Assembly (NCBI RefSeq): GCF_003323735.1 | Contig: NZ_QOIM01000033.1 | Span: 124,001-188,000 of the forward strand | Direction of reading: 5' to 3' | From: Streptomyces reniochalinae | GTDB taxonomy: Bacteria > Actinomycetota > Actinomycetes > Streptomycetales > Streptomycetaceae | DNA: 64,000 bases | In this document: positions 1-8,401 of the stretch, piece by piece | Layout of the letters: each line of letters starts with the position of its first letter | How positions within the stretch are numbered: the first letter of the stretch is position 1 | Translations under genes and position numbers: made by a program | The notes under the pieces: generated by a model | What the model was told of the DNA's origin: nothing | Databases searched by the model: none | The model's input: only the letters and a program-made list of their open reading frames with translations

Positions 1-1192
1 CGGCGGTGAAGTCGTACGCCGTCTCCGCGTGGAACGCCTGGTCGACGCCGGCCGTCTCGTCGTCGGGGTCGGCGCGGAAGCCGATCGTGGCCTGCACCAG
101 TTTGGCCAGCAGCCACGAGACGGCGAAGGAGAAGGCCAGCACCGAGAAGGCGCCGAGGGCCTGCTTGCCGAACTGGACGGGGCCGCCCACGCCGTCCACG
201 GCGAGGAACCCGACCAGCAGGGTGCCGACGAGACCGCCGACGAGGTGGACGCCGACGACGTCGAGCGAGTCGTCGTAGCCGAGCTTGTACTTCAGGCCGA
301 CCGCCCAGGAGCAGACGAGGCCGGCCACCACGCCGATAACCAGCGCGCCCATGGCGTTGACCGAGGCGCCTGCCGGGGTGATGGCCACCAGCCCGGCGAT
401 CGCCCCCGAGGCCGCGCCCAGCGTGGTGAAGGCTCCGTGGCGCAGGCGCTCGTAGGCCAGCCATCCCGCGAGGGCGGCGCCGGTGGCGATCTGGGTGTTG
501 AGCGCCATGGTGGCGGCCGTGCCGTCGGCGGCGAGTGCGGAGCCGGCGTTGAAGCCGAACCAGCCGAACCAGAGCAGGGCGGCGCCCAGCACGACCAGCG
601 GCAGGTTGTGCGGGCGCATCGGGTCCTTCGTGAAGCCGATGCGCTTGCCGACGACCAGGACGGCGGCCAGTGCGCCGACGCCGGCGTTGATGTGGACGGC
701 CGTGCCCCCGGCGAAGTCGATGACCTCCAGCTCGCGGAGCCATCCGCCCTCGGCCCACACCCAGTGCGCGACGGGGAAGTAGACGAGCGTCACCCACAGG
801 GCGAGGAAGACCGCCCAGGCGCCGAACGTCACGCGGTCGGCGAGGGCGCCGCTCATCAGCGCCGGCGCGAGGACGGCGAACATCATCTGGAACAGGACGA
901 AGGCGAGCACGGGGATGCCGCCCCGCTCGGTGAGGGAGTCGGGCGAGAGCCCGCTGAGCCCGGCGTGGTCGAGGTTGCCGATGAGGCCGCCGGTGTCGGG
1001 GCCGAAGGTGAGCGAGTAGCCGAAGAGCACCCACAGCACGCTGACGACCGCCAGCGAGATGAAGGACATCATCAGCATGTTCAGGGCGCTCTTGACCCGG
1101 ACCATGCCGCCGTAGAAGAAGGCGAGGCCAGGCGTCATCAGCATCACGAAGAACGCGCTGACCAGGACGAAAGCGGTATCCGCGCCGTTCAA
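1..1192 (-). CDS. amtB: Ammonium transporter, Amt family (3' end beyond the window)
   Basis: Membrane channel that conducts ammonium/ammonia into the cell. About 397 codons are visible; the C-terminal end lies past the left edge. The protein opens LNGADTAFVLVSAFFVML and continues with the Amt motif PGLAFFYGGMVR, then repeated hydrophobic helices and the conserved segments AVHINAG and GASVNAMGALV, typical of an 11-helix Amt protein. I chose the TTG at 1192 because GAGGAG lies 9 bases upstream and the protein then starts right at the first helix; no ATG or GTG in frame gives a better fit. In Streptomyces amtB is normally followed by glnK and glnD, which would lie to the left of this window. No convincing GlnR box could be read upstream. 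The family assignment is certain. Confidence 0.95.
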   Translation of the reverse strand, partial: MNGADTAFVLVSAFFVMLMTPGLAFFYGGMVRVKSALNMLMMSFISLAVVSVLWVLFGYSLTFGPDTGGLIGNLDHAGLSGLSPDSLTERGGIPVLAFVLFQMMFAVLAPALMSGALADRVTFGAWAVFLALWVTLVYFPVAHWVWAEGGWLRELEVIDFAGGTAVHINAGVGALAAVLVVGKRIGFTKDPMRPHNLPLVVLGAALLWFGWFGFNAGSALAADGTAATMALNTQIATGAALAGWLAYERLRHGAFTTLGAASGAIAGLVAITPAGASVNAMGALVIGVVAGLVCSWAVGLKYKLGYDDSLDVVGVHLVGGLVGTLLVGFLAVDGVGGPVQFGKQALGAFSVLAFSFAVSWLLAKLVQATIGFRADPDDETAGVDQAFHAETAYDFTA

Positions 1193-1374
1193 TGCGAACG
1201 TCTCCTCGAATCGTGGCCCCTGGGGGCCATGGGGCCCCGCCCGGCCGAAGGCCGCGGGAGGGCGGGCGTGTCCGCCAGATTTCCCCCGCCCGGTTTCCGC
1301 CGCCGCCACGCGGTGTTGCGCGACCGTGAAAACCGGCCCGACGGTGTTACGAGGAGATGAAGCGCACGTCCGCG

Positions 1375-2943
1375 TCAGCCGGCCACGGCCTCGTTCTCGG
1401 CCAGTTCCACGCGCAGCCGCTCGCTGAGGTGTACGACGTCCGCGACCCCGCCGAACTCGCGGACGGCACCCGCGGTGGTGCGCCGCAGCCGGTTGTTGAC
1501 CCGCTCGGAACGCAGCCGCTTGGCCAGCCCGAGGGCCTCGCTGGCGCGGGCGACGCACCCTTCGGGCTCGTTCTGGAGAAGGTGCACGCTGGCCATCCCG
1601 ATCAGGTTGAGCGCGTAGGAGCGCTGGTGCCCCCCGCCCTCGGCCTCCCGCGCCTCGCGCGCGAACAGTTCGACGGCACGCTCCATCGCAGGCCGGGCCA
1701 GGGACGCGTAGCTGGGGCTGCGCCCGGAGGAGTAGGCCAGGTCGCGGTAGGAGTGCGCGTTCTCCGCGCACAGTTCGGCCTCGGAGAAGAAGCGGATCCA
1801 GTCGGGGTCGGCGTCGCTGCGGTCGATGTCGGCGAAGGTCTCATCGGCCATCCGCACGGCGCGCTTGCACTTGCCCGGCTGACCCATGTTCGCGTAGGCG
1901 CGGGCCTCCATGGCATGGAGCATGGCCTGGGTGCGGGGGGTGGAGCCTTCCCTGCTGCCGTACTGGGCGAGATGGGTCAGCTCCAGGGCGTCCTCAGGGC
2001 GGCCCAGGTGGATCATCTGGCGGGCCATCTTGCTGAGGACGAAGGAGCCGAGCGGCCGGTCACCGGCCTCCTTGGCGGCGTGCAGGGCGAGGACGAAGTA
2101 CTTCTGCGCGGTGGGCTGGAGGCCGACGTCGTAGCTCATCCAGCCCGCCAGCTCGGACAGTTCGGCCGTGACACGGAAGAGGCGGCGCCTGACCGGTTCG
2201 GGGTGACGTTCCTGGAGGAGGTCGGTGACCTCGTGGAGCTGGCCGACGACGGCCTTGCGGCGGAGCCCGCCCCCGCACTGGGCGTCCCAGGCGCGGAACA
2301 TCTGCGTCGTCTGCTCCAGCAGCGCCAGCTCGGGTCCCGAGAGCCGCTGCGGACGCCGCTGCCCCGCGGCCGCCGCCCTGGGCGCGGGAACGGCCGTGGA
2401 GCCGGGCCGCCCGTGGCCGTCCGCGCCGGCCTGCCCTGAGCCCTGCCCGCCGGCCTGCCCCGGGAGCGTCGGCGCGTCGGACTGCGGTCCGGGGACCAGC
2501 CATCGTTGCATGGGCTCGACGAGGGCGGGACCGGCGGAGACGGCCAGCGAGGTGCCCAGGAAGCCGCGCTGGCCCAGCATCAGGTCACTGCGGGTGAAGT
2601 CGCTGATCATCGCGACGGTCTGGGGACCCGCCCAGGGCAGGTCGATGCCGGAGGCGGCGGGGGACCGCCGGGCGGGCCGCAGTCCCAGGTCCTCGACGGG
2701 GACGACGCAGCCGAAGCGTTCGGAGAACAGGTCCGAGAGGATGCGGGGGATGGGCTCGCGGGGCTGCTCGCCGTCCAGCCAGCGGCGCACCCGCGAGGTG
2801 TCGGTACTGATGTGGTGCGCGCCCAACTGCCGTGCACGGCGGTTGACCTGGCGCGCCAGTTCACCCTTCGACCAGCCACTGCGCACGAACCACGAGCCCA
2901 GGCGCTCGTTCGGGCTCTTGCTCGTCCGGCCTCGCTCAGCCAC
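1375..2943 (-). CDS. nsdA: NsdA-type negative regulator of differentiation
   Basis: Homologue of S. coelicolor NsdA, a cytoplasmic regulator whose loss is known to increase antibiotic production and sporulation. The N-terminal segment RTSKSPNERLGSWFVRSGW followed by KGELARQVNRRARQLG is the family hallmark and resembles a helix-turn-helix region. A Pro/Gly/Ala-rich linker follows (about residues 185-250), then an alpha-helical TPR-like half (repeated A-G/A-L helices such as LGSFVLSKMARQMIHLGRPEDALEL). The reading frame is open to 3189, but homology begins only around 2920. The GTG at 2943 has GGGGG 8 bases upstream; the ATG at 2958 has no visible ribosome binding site. About 522 residues. It is followed by amtB on the same strand after 182 bases and diverges from the primase-domain gene. 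Confidence 0.88.
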   Translation of the reverse strand: MAERGRTSKSPNERLGSWFVRSGWSKGELARQVNRRARQLGAHHISTDTSRVRRWLDGEQPREPIPRILSDLFSERFGCVVPVEDLGLRPARRSPAASGIDLPWAGPQTVAMISDFTRSDLMLGQRGFLGTSLAVSAGPALVEPMQRWLVPGPQSDAPTLPGQAGGQGSGQAGADGHGRPGSTAVPAPRAAAAGQRRPQRLSGPELALLEQTTQMFRAWDAQCGGGLRRKAVVGQLHEVTDLLQERHPEPVRRRLFRVTAELSELAGWMSYDVGLQPTAQKYFVLALHAAKEAGDRPLGSFVLSKMARQMIHLGRPEDALELTHLAQYGSREGSTPRTQAMLHAMEARAYANMGQPGKCKRAVRMADETFADIDRSDADPDWIRFFSEAELCAENAHSYRDLAYSSGRSPSYASLARPAMERAVELFAREAREAEGGGHQRSYALNLIGMASVHLLQNEPEGCVARASEALGLAKRLRSERVNNRLRRTTAGAVREFGGVADVVHLSERLRVELAENEAVAG

Positions 2944-3301
2944 TGGTAACGCCCCCATCCCGCGTCGGCGACGGACACCGGCCGGGGCGGCCCCGCGCTC
3001 CCCCGCGCGCCCCACCGCACCCTCGGCCCACGCCATGCCCCAGGCATAATCCGCCGCCGCGCTCTCTCCACTGTGTGTACCGAAAGTAATCCTACGATCA
3101 CGGGCCTGGCGAGCGTAATTGCAGAATCGCCACCATTCGCCACCCCTTCGAATGAACCCTTCAGCGCCAGTAAGCGCTTGACTTGACACAGGGCATCAGC
3201 CCACGGAGAGACGGCCCCACTCCCCGCCCGTTCCGGCAGTCCCATCGTCACTGTGTGCAACTTTTCGTAACCATCAGCATTCGGGACCCGTTGGAGTGAG
3301 C
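2944..3301. promoter_or_regulatory. Divergent nsdA / primase-domain promoter region
   Basis: Non-coding 358 bases between two divergent genes, clearly more A+T-rich than its surroundings. For nsdA (minus strand) a possible -10 TAGGAT lies at 3094-3089 with a weak -35 18 bases upstream. The 9-mer CACTGTGTG occurs twice in the same orientation, at 3069-3077 and 3249-3257. Each copy is followed after 8-9 bases by GTAAY, so this may be a duplicated regulator site flanking the two promoters. No small coding region was seen. Confidence 0.4.
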
Positions 3302-4033
3302 ATGGGCTTCACGATCGGCGCCATCGGCGGTCTCAGCGGCATCCGCGAGATCCGCGAACTGCGGCCCGGTGCACGCAGGCGCGAGCGCGCCCAGGTGTGC
3401 ACCACCGTGGCGGAGTACACGAGCCTGTGGGGCTGGGACGTCGTCCCGGGCGCCCGGGCCGCGCGGTCAGGGGGCCGCGTCACCTGTTCGTGCGGCGCCG
3501 CCGCGTGCCCGGCACCCGGAGACCACCCCCTCGACGCGACGCTGGAGGTGCCCGCGGGTGCCACCCTCGACGAGGCCACGCGCGCCTGGTCCCAGGTGCC
3601 CGGCGCCGCCACCCTGCTGCCGACAGGCCGCTCCTTCGACGTGCTCGAGGTGGGGCTCGACGCGGGCCGGTGCGCGCTGGTGCGGCTGGAGCGCATGGGG
3701 GTGCCGCTGGGCCCCGTGGCGGTGACGCCGCACGGCAGGGCCTGGTTCCTGGTCGCCCCCGGCGCGGCGGCCGAGCTGCCCGATCTGCTCTACCGGACGG
3801 GATGGGACGACGCGGACCTCGACCTGCGCGGCAGGGGCGAGGGGGAGCACATCACGGCGCCCCCCTCCGACCTCGCCGCCCACGGCCCGGTCGGCTGGCT
3901 GCGCCCGCCCACCCTGGAGACGGCCGGGCGTCCGCCGCAGGCGCGGCTGCTGCTGGGAACGCTGGCCTACGTCTGCCATCGCTCGGCGATCGTGCGCCCG
4001 CGCACGGCGGGTGGCGGCCCCGCGGCGCGGTAG
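3302..4033 (+). CDS. Stand-alone bifunctional DNA primase/polymerase-domain protein
   Basis: A 243-residue protein with the N-terminal domain of bifunctional DNA primase/polymerases (prim-pol, PF09250 type) and no helicase part. Visible family features are the early Tyr/Trp segment VAEYTSLWGWDVVPGARAA, a small Cys cluster CSCGAAACPAPGDHP, the segment LPTGRSFDVLEV and the late WLRPP. In plasmid and phage proteins this domain makes primers; this chromosomal Streptomyces version has, to my knowledge, no proven function, and the acidic metal site cannot be confirmed by eye. The ATG at 3302 was chosen because GGAG lies 5 bases upstream; the GTG at 3296 overlaps that GGAG. It ends at a strong hairpin shared with the convergent ftsY. 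Confidence 0.8.
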   Translation: MGFTIGAIGGLSGIREIRELRPGARRRERAQVCTTVAEYTSLWGWDVVPGARAARSGGRVTCSCGAAACPAPGDHPLDATLEVPAGATLDEATRAWSQVPGAATLLPTGRSFDVLEVGLDAGRCALVRLERMGVPLGPVAVTPHGRAWFLVAPGAAAELPDLLYRTGWDDADLDLRGRGEGEHITAPPSDLAAHGPVGWLRPPTLETAGRPPQARLLLGTLAYVCHRSAIVRPRTAGGGPAAR

Positions 4034-4064
4034 TCGGCACCGGCCGGATGCCCTCCCCCCGGGA

Positions 4065-4093
4065 GGAGGTGTGGGTCGGACCCCCACACCTCC
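4065..4093. terminator. Convergent terminator hairpin
   Basis: Perfect 11-bp inverted repeat GGAGGTGTGGG/CCCACACCTCC with a 7-base loop between the primase-domain gene and ftsY. It probably ends transcription from both sides. Confidence 0.7.
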
Positions 4094-4267
4094 CACCACG
4101 GGCGGACGACGAGCGGCCCTCACGGAAGAGACCCGGCGGAACGGCCGGTCGCCACAGCGCACCGCACCCTGGGCTCGCCCCGGACGCAGGCCCGAGACCA
4201 GGGCATCGCCGCAGACCAGGGCGTCGGCCCCGGCCCACGGGCATCGGCCCGGCCCAGAAGCGTCGGC

Positions 4268-5494
4268 TCAGGCCTCCTCGACCAGGGCGTCAACGAAGGC
4301 GTCGGGCTCGAACGGCGCCAGGTCGTCCGCCCCCTCGCCCAGCCCCACGAGCTTGACGGGGACGCCCAGCTCGCGCTGCACGGCGATGACGATGCCGCCC
4401 TTGGCGGTGCCGTCCAGCTTGGTCAGGACGATGCCGGTGATGTCCACGACCTCAGCGAAGACCCGGGCCTGCACCAGCCCGTTCTGCCCCGTCGTGGCGT
4501 CCAGCACCAGCAGCACCTCGTCGACGGGGCCCTGCTTCTCCACGACGCGCTTGACCTTGCCGAGCTCGTCCATGAGCCCGGTCTTGGTGTGCAGCCGGCC
4601 CGCCGTGTCGATCAGCACCACGTCGGCGCTCGCCTCGGTGCCCTGTTTGACGGCGTCGAAGGCGACCGAGGCCGGGTCCCCGCCCTCGGGGCCGCGGACC
4701 GTACGGGCGCCGACGCGGGTGCCCCAGGTCTCCAGCTGGTCGGCGGCTGCCGCGCGGAAGGTGTCGGCGGCGCCGAGCACCACGGACTGGCCGTCCGCGA
4801 CCAGCACCCGGGCGAGCTTGCCCGTGGTGGTGGTCTTGCCGGTGCCGTTGACGCCGACGACGAGGACGACGCCGGGGCGGTCGACGGCCCCCTGCGTCTC
4901 GGTGTGGACGGTGCGGTCGAGGTCGGGGCCGACGAGGGTGAGCAGCTCCTCGCGCAGCAGCGTGCGCAACTCCTCGGGGGTGCGGGTGCCGAGCACCTTG
5001 ACGCGCTCGCGCAGCCGTTCGACCAGTTCCTGGGTGGGGCCGACGCCGACGTCGGCGGTCAGCAGGGTGTCCTCGACCTCCTCCCAGGTCTCCTCGTCCA
5101 GGTGCTCCCGGGACAGCAGGGTCAGCAGCCCCTTGCCCAGGGAGTTCTGGGAGCGGGACAGCCGGGCGCGCAGCCGCACGAGGCGGCCCGCGGTCGGCGC
5201 GGGGGTCTCCAGCTCGGGTGCGGCCTCGGCGGCCTCGGGGGTGGGGGGTGCCTCCGCCTCCTCCGCTTCGGGGAGGCCGACCTCCTCGATGGGACGGCGG
5301 GCGCCTTCGGGCGGGGCCTCCGCCTCCTCCCCCACCGTCGGCTCGGCGGTACGTGTGGGCGCTTCGGTCGTGCTCTCGGGGGTGCGGGGCTCCTCGGTCT
5401 CGGCCGCCTTCTTGCGCCGGCCGGTCACCACGAGCCCACTGATCGCGGCGAGAGCGACCACAGCGATGACTACGACAAGGATGACGATTTCCAT
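4268..5494 (-). CDS. ftsY: Signal recognition particle receptor FtsY
   Basis: GTPase receptor for the signal recognition particle, targeting ribosome-nascent chain complexes to the membrane translocon. The 408-residue protein begins with a membrane anchor (residues about 3-25, MEIVILVVVIAVVALAAI), as is usual in actinobacteria. An acidic Glu/Pro-rich linker follows (to about 95), then the N domain and the G domain with P-loop GVNGTGKTTTTGKLA near residue 213, DTAGRLHTKTGL and TKLDGTAKGG. The ATG at 5494 is chosen because it puts the anchor at the very N-terminus; an upstream GTG is open but unneeded. It diverges from the luciferase-like gene and converges with the primase-domain gene. In S. 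coelicolor it lies near ffh and smc, as here. Confidence 0.97.
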   Translation of the reverse strand: MEIVILVVVIAVVALAAISGLVVTGRRKKAAETEEPRTPESTTEAPTRTAEPTVGEEAEAPPEGARRPIEEVGLPEAEEAEAPPTPEAAEAAPELETPAPTAGRLVRLRARLSRSQNSLGKGLLTLLSREHLDEETWEEVEDTLLTADVGVGPTQELVERLRERVKVLGTRTPEELRTLLREELLTLVGPDLDRTVHTETQGAVDRPGVVLVVGVNGTGKTTTTGKLARVLVADGQSVVLGAADTFRAAAADQLETWGTRVGARTVRGPEGGDPASVAFDAVKQGTEASADVVLIDTAGRLHTKTGLMDELGKVKRVVEKQGPVDEVLLVLDATTGQNGLVQARVFAEVVDITGIVLTKLDGTAKGGIVIAVQRELGVPVKLVGLGEGADDLAPFEPDAFVDALVEEA

Positions 5495-5599
5495 AGCGGC
5501 TCCAGTATCCGCCACCGTCAACGCTTCGCGGTCATTCCCTCCTCGCGCGCGCTGGGTTACCTTCCGTCACGCACCGTGCCGCCTGCCGGGGAGCCCTAC

Positions 5600-6616
5600 G
5601 TGACCGTGACGACCACCATCCGCTTCAATCTCGTCCAGCCCGACGCGTGTTCGGGCGCGACATCCAAACCGTCGCTGGGCGACCGCTACCGCGCGGCGCT
5701 GGAGATGGCGGCCTACGCCGACGAACACGGTGTGACCTCTCTCATCGTCGAGGAGCACCACGGCTCGGCCGACGGCTGGCTCCCCGCTCCGCTCGCGCTG
5801 GCGGGCGCGCTGCTGGGACGCACCAGCAACACCCTGGTGACGGCCTGCGCGATCCTGGCGCCGCTGTACGACCCGCTGCGGCTCGCCGAGGACCTCGCCG
5901 TCCTCGATCTGGCGAGCGGGGGGCGCCTGATCACCGTGGCGGGGATCGGCTACCGCAGAGAGGAGTACGAGGCGCTCGGGGTGGACTTCGCCCGGCGCGG
6001 CGCACTCCAGGACGAGGCGCTGGAGACGCTGCTGGCCGCCTGGACGGGCGAGCCGTTCACCTACCGCGGCCGCACCGTGCGGGTCACCCCCCGCCCGCAC
6101 ACCCGCCCGCACCCGCCGCTGTTCGTCGGCGGCAGCTCCCGTCCGGCGGCACGCCGCGCCGCACGGCTGGGGCTGCCGTTGTTCCTGCCCGCACACCTGC
6201 CCGAGCTGGCGCGCTACTACGAGGAGCGCTGCGCCGATGCCGGGATCGCGCCGCTGTGCCTGCTGCCACCGCCTGAGCTTCCTGCCGTGCATCTGACAGA
6301 CGACCCCGACCGCGCCTGGGCCGAGCTGGGCGGGCACTTCCTCCACGAAGCGCGCCGGTACGCCTCGTGGCAGACCTCCAACGTGCACTCGCTGATGACG
6401 GCGCGGGCGACCACGGTGGAGGACCTGCGCGCGGAGGGCGTCTACCGGTTCCTCACGCCGGAACAGTGCCTGACGCTGGTCGCCGGGCAGCCGGCAGGGG
6501 CCCGGCAGCTGCTGCTGCACCCGCTGTGCGGGGGCATGCCCGTCGAGGAGGGCAGGCGCTCTCTGCGCCTGCTGGCCGAGAAGGTCATCCCCCGGCTCGC
6601 GGAGATCGAGGAGTAG
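5600..6616 (+). CDS. LLM-class flavin-dependent oxidoreductase
   Basis: Luciferase-like monooxygenase family protein of 338 residues (TIM-barrel, FMN- or F420-using). Family signatures visible are the early GDRYRAALEMAAYADEHG, VEEHH-G at residues about 50-55, the strand LDLASGGRLITVAGIGYR, and PLFVGGSSRPAARRAARLGLP near residue 180. The substrate cannot be told, and neither can FMN versus F420. The cofC gene 25 kb away shows only that the organism makes F420. The GTG at 5600 has GGGGAG 6 bases upstream; the long frame open before it is the reverse of ftsY. It is followed by a strong hairpin and the convergent glcP. Confidence 0.88.
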   Translation: MTVTTTIRFNLVQPDACSGATSKPSLGDRYRAALEMAAYADEHGVTSLIVEEHHGSADGWLPAPLALAGALLGRTSNTLVTACAILAPLYDPLRLAEDLAVLDLASGGRLITVAGIGYRREEYEALGVDFARRGALQDEALETLLAAWTGEPFTYRGRTVRVTPRPHTRPHPPLFVGGSSRPAARRAARLGLPLFLPAHLPELARYYEERCADAGIAPLCLLPPPELPAVHLTDDPDRAWAELGGHFLHEARRYASWQTSNVHSLMTARATTVEDLRAEGVYRFLTPEQCLTLVAGQPAGARQLLLHPLCGGMPVEEGRRSLRLLAEKVIPRLAEIEE

Positions 6617-6675
6617 CGCCGGGGCGAGCCGGAGGGTCGCGTCCTGGCCCGCTTTCACCGGAGCCGGACAGTCCG

Positions 6676-6707
6676 CTGCCCCGGCTCCTGGCGAGGGGCC
6701 GGGGCAG
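6676..6707. terminator. Convergent terminator hairpin
   Basis: A 10-bp inverted repeat CTGCCCCGGC/GCCGGGGCAG with a 12-base loop between the convergent oxidoreductase and glcP genes. A second, competing dyad GGAGCCGG/CCGGCTCC starts at 6660. Confidence 0.55.
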
Positions 6708-6736
6708 CGCCGTACGAGGAGCGGGCGGCGGGGACT

Positions 6737-8170
6737 TCAGCCCATCTCCTCCAACGCCTTGCCCTTGGTCTCGCGCACCCACAAGAGGATGAACGGGATG
6801 GAGAGCAGGGCGAAGACCGTGTACACGATGTAGGTGACGGACAGGTTCCACTCCGACAGGCTCGGGAAGCTGGCCGTGATCGCCCAGTTGGCGACCCACT
6901 GGGCGGAGGCCGCGACACCGAGCGCGGCGGCGCGGATCCTGTTGGGGAAGATCTCGCCGAGCAGCACCCAGACGACCACGCCCCACGAGAGCGCGAAGAA
7001 CAGCGTGAAGGTGTGCGCGCCGACGAGGGCGACGACGCCCTGGGCGTCCGGCAGCGAGACGTCTTCCCCCGACCCCGTCTTGTACGAGAACGCCCAGGCG
7101 ACCGCCGCCAGCGAGAGCGTCATGCCCACCGAACCGATCAGCGCGAGCGGTTTGCGGCCGATCCGGTCGACGAAGACCATCGCGATGACGGTGCCGACGA
7201 TGTTCACGATCGACGTCGTGAAGGAGTAGAAGAACGAGCTGCTGGGGTCGACGCCCACCGACTGCCACAGCGTCGAGGAGTAGTAGAAGACGACGTTGAT
7301 GCCGACCAGCTGCTGGAAGACCGACAGTCCGATGCCGACCCACACGATGGGCAGCAGCCCGAAGCGCCCGCCGAGCAGGTCGCGGAAGGAGGACCGGTGC
7401 TCGCTGCGCATCGCCGTCTCGATCTCGTCGACGCGCTGGTCCAGGTCGGTGCGCTCGCCCTCGACGCCGGCCAGTACGCGGCGGGCCTCGCTCTCGCGTC
7501 CCGCGGAGATCAGGAAGCGGGGGGACTCGGGGATGCGGAAGGAGAGCAGGAAGTAGGCGACCGCGGGGATCACCATGATGCCGAGCATCCACTGCCAGGC
7601 CTCGAGACCCGCCAGGGTGCCGCGCTGGTCCCCGTCGGCGACGGTGAGGATGCCCCAGTTGACGAGCTGGGAGACGGCGATGCCCAGCACGATGGCGCCC
7701 TGCTGGAAGGAGGCGAGCCGGCCGCGGTAGGCGGGCGGGGAGACCTCCGCGATGTAGGCGGGGCCGATGACGGACGCCATGCCGATGGCGATACCGCCCA
7801 GCACGCGCCATAGCGCCAGGTCCCACAGCGCGAACGGGAGGGCCGAGCCGACGGCGCTGACGGTGAACAGGACGGCGGCCAGCCGCATGACGGGGATGCG
7901 GCCGATCCGGTCGGCTATGCGTCCGGCTATGGCGGCGCCGATGGCGCTGCCGATCAGGGCGGCCGCGATGACCTGCGCCAGCAGCGCTGAACCGACGTCG
8001 AAACGGTCCCTGACCGCCTCCACCGCTCCGTTGATCACTGAGCTGTCGTAGCCGAAGAGGAAGCCGCCCATGGCGGCTGCGGCGGTGATGAAGACGACAC
8101 GGCCGAGCGGGGCCGTGTGTCCTGCGGAGCCGGGCCGCGTCTGCGGCACCGCCTGCGGTGTGCTGGTCAC
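6737..8170 (-). CDS. glcP: Sugar porter (MFS), GlcP-type glucose permease
   Basis: Proton-driven sugar uptake permease of the major facilitator superfamily, 477 residues and 12 predicted helices. Sugar-porter signatures are present: GGFLFGYDSSVINGA after helix 1, GRIADRIGR in loop 2-3, PESPRFLI before the central loop, QQLVGINVVFYYS in helix 7, DRIGRKP in loop 8-9 and a final RETKGKALEEM. The sequence and its place next to smc and ftsY match the major glucose permease of S. coelicolor, so I use glcP; strict substrate identity is inferred. The GTG at 8170 has AGGAG 6 bases upstream. A clear promoter with an internal dyad lies just before it. Confidence 0.9.
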   Translation of the reverse strand: MTSTPQAVPQTRPGSAGHTAPLGRVVFITAAAAMGGFLFGYDSSVINGAVEAVRDRFDVGSALLAQVIAAALIGSAIGAAIAGRIADRIGRIPVMRLAAVLFTVSAVGSALPFALWDLALWRVLGGIAIGMASVIGPAYIAEVSPPAYRGRLASFQQGAIVLGIAVSQLVNWGILTVADGDQRGTLAGLEAWQWMLGIMVIPAVAYFLLSFRIPESPRFLISAGRESEARRVLAGVEGERTDLDQRVDEIETAMRSEHRSSFRDLLGGRFGLLPIVWVGIGLSVFQQLVGINVVFYYSSTLWQSVGVDPSSSFFYSFTTSIVNIVGTVIAMVFVDRIGRKPLALIGSVGMTLSLAAVAWAFSYKTGSGEDVSLPDAQGVVALVGAHTFTLFFALSWGVVVWVLLGEIFPNRIRAAALGVAASAQWVANWAITASFPSLSEWNLSVTYIVYTVFALLSIPFILLWVRETKGKALEEMG

Positions 8171-8284
8171 GTTGTTCTCCTGAGGTACCCCGGCCACGGT
8201 GCCGGGAGGGGACGCCTCCGTCCAAAGGTCGAAGACGGATGCGCGTCGCGCGCAGCCGCCTTCGAGCTCACGGGGGCACCTCAG

Positions 8285-8312
8285 ACTTTAAATCTTCAAT
8301 TCATGAAGTCAA
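8285..8312 (-). promoter_or_regulatory. glcP promoter with operator-like dyad in the spacer
   Basis: Reading leftward, a -35 TTGACT (8312-8307), a 16-base spacer and a -10 TAAAGT (8290-8285), all in an unusually A+T-rich patch. The palindrome CTTCA-ATTCA-TGAAG (8294-8308) fills the spacer and overlaps the -35. A protein bound there would block RNA polymerase, so it looks like a repressor operator for glcP. The regulator is unknown. Confidence 0.6.
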
Positions 8313-8401
8313 TAGGTCGGCTTGCGCGACCCTACGCACAACACAGCAGATGCAGTGTTCGGCTTGTGAAGCAATAAGGCTTACCGAAGGAGGGCGCCTT
8401 C

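Noticed and set aside
1193..1374. GlnR boxes upstream of amtB
   Set aside because: GTTGC, GAAAAC and GTTAC elements exist, but the spacing does not fit the known GlnR pattern.
4589..6616. 675-codon open frame on the plus strand
   Set aside because: Its first 330 codons are antisense to ftsY; only the part from 5600 has homology, a start and a ribosome site.
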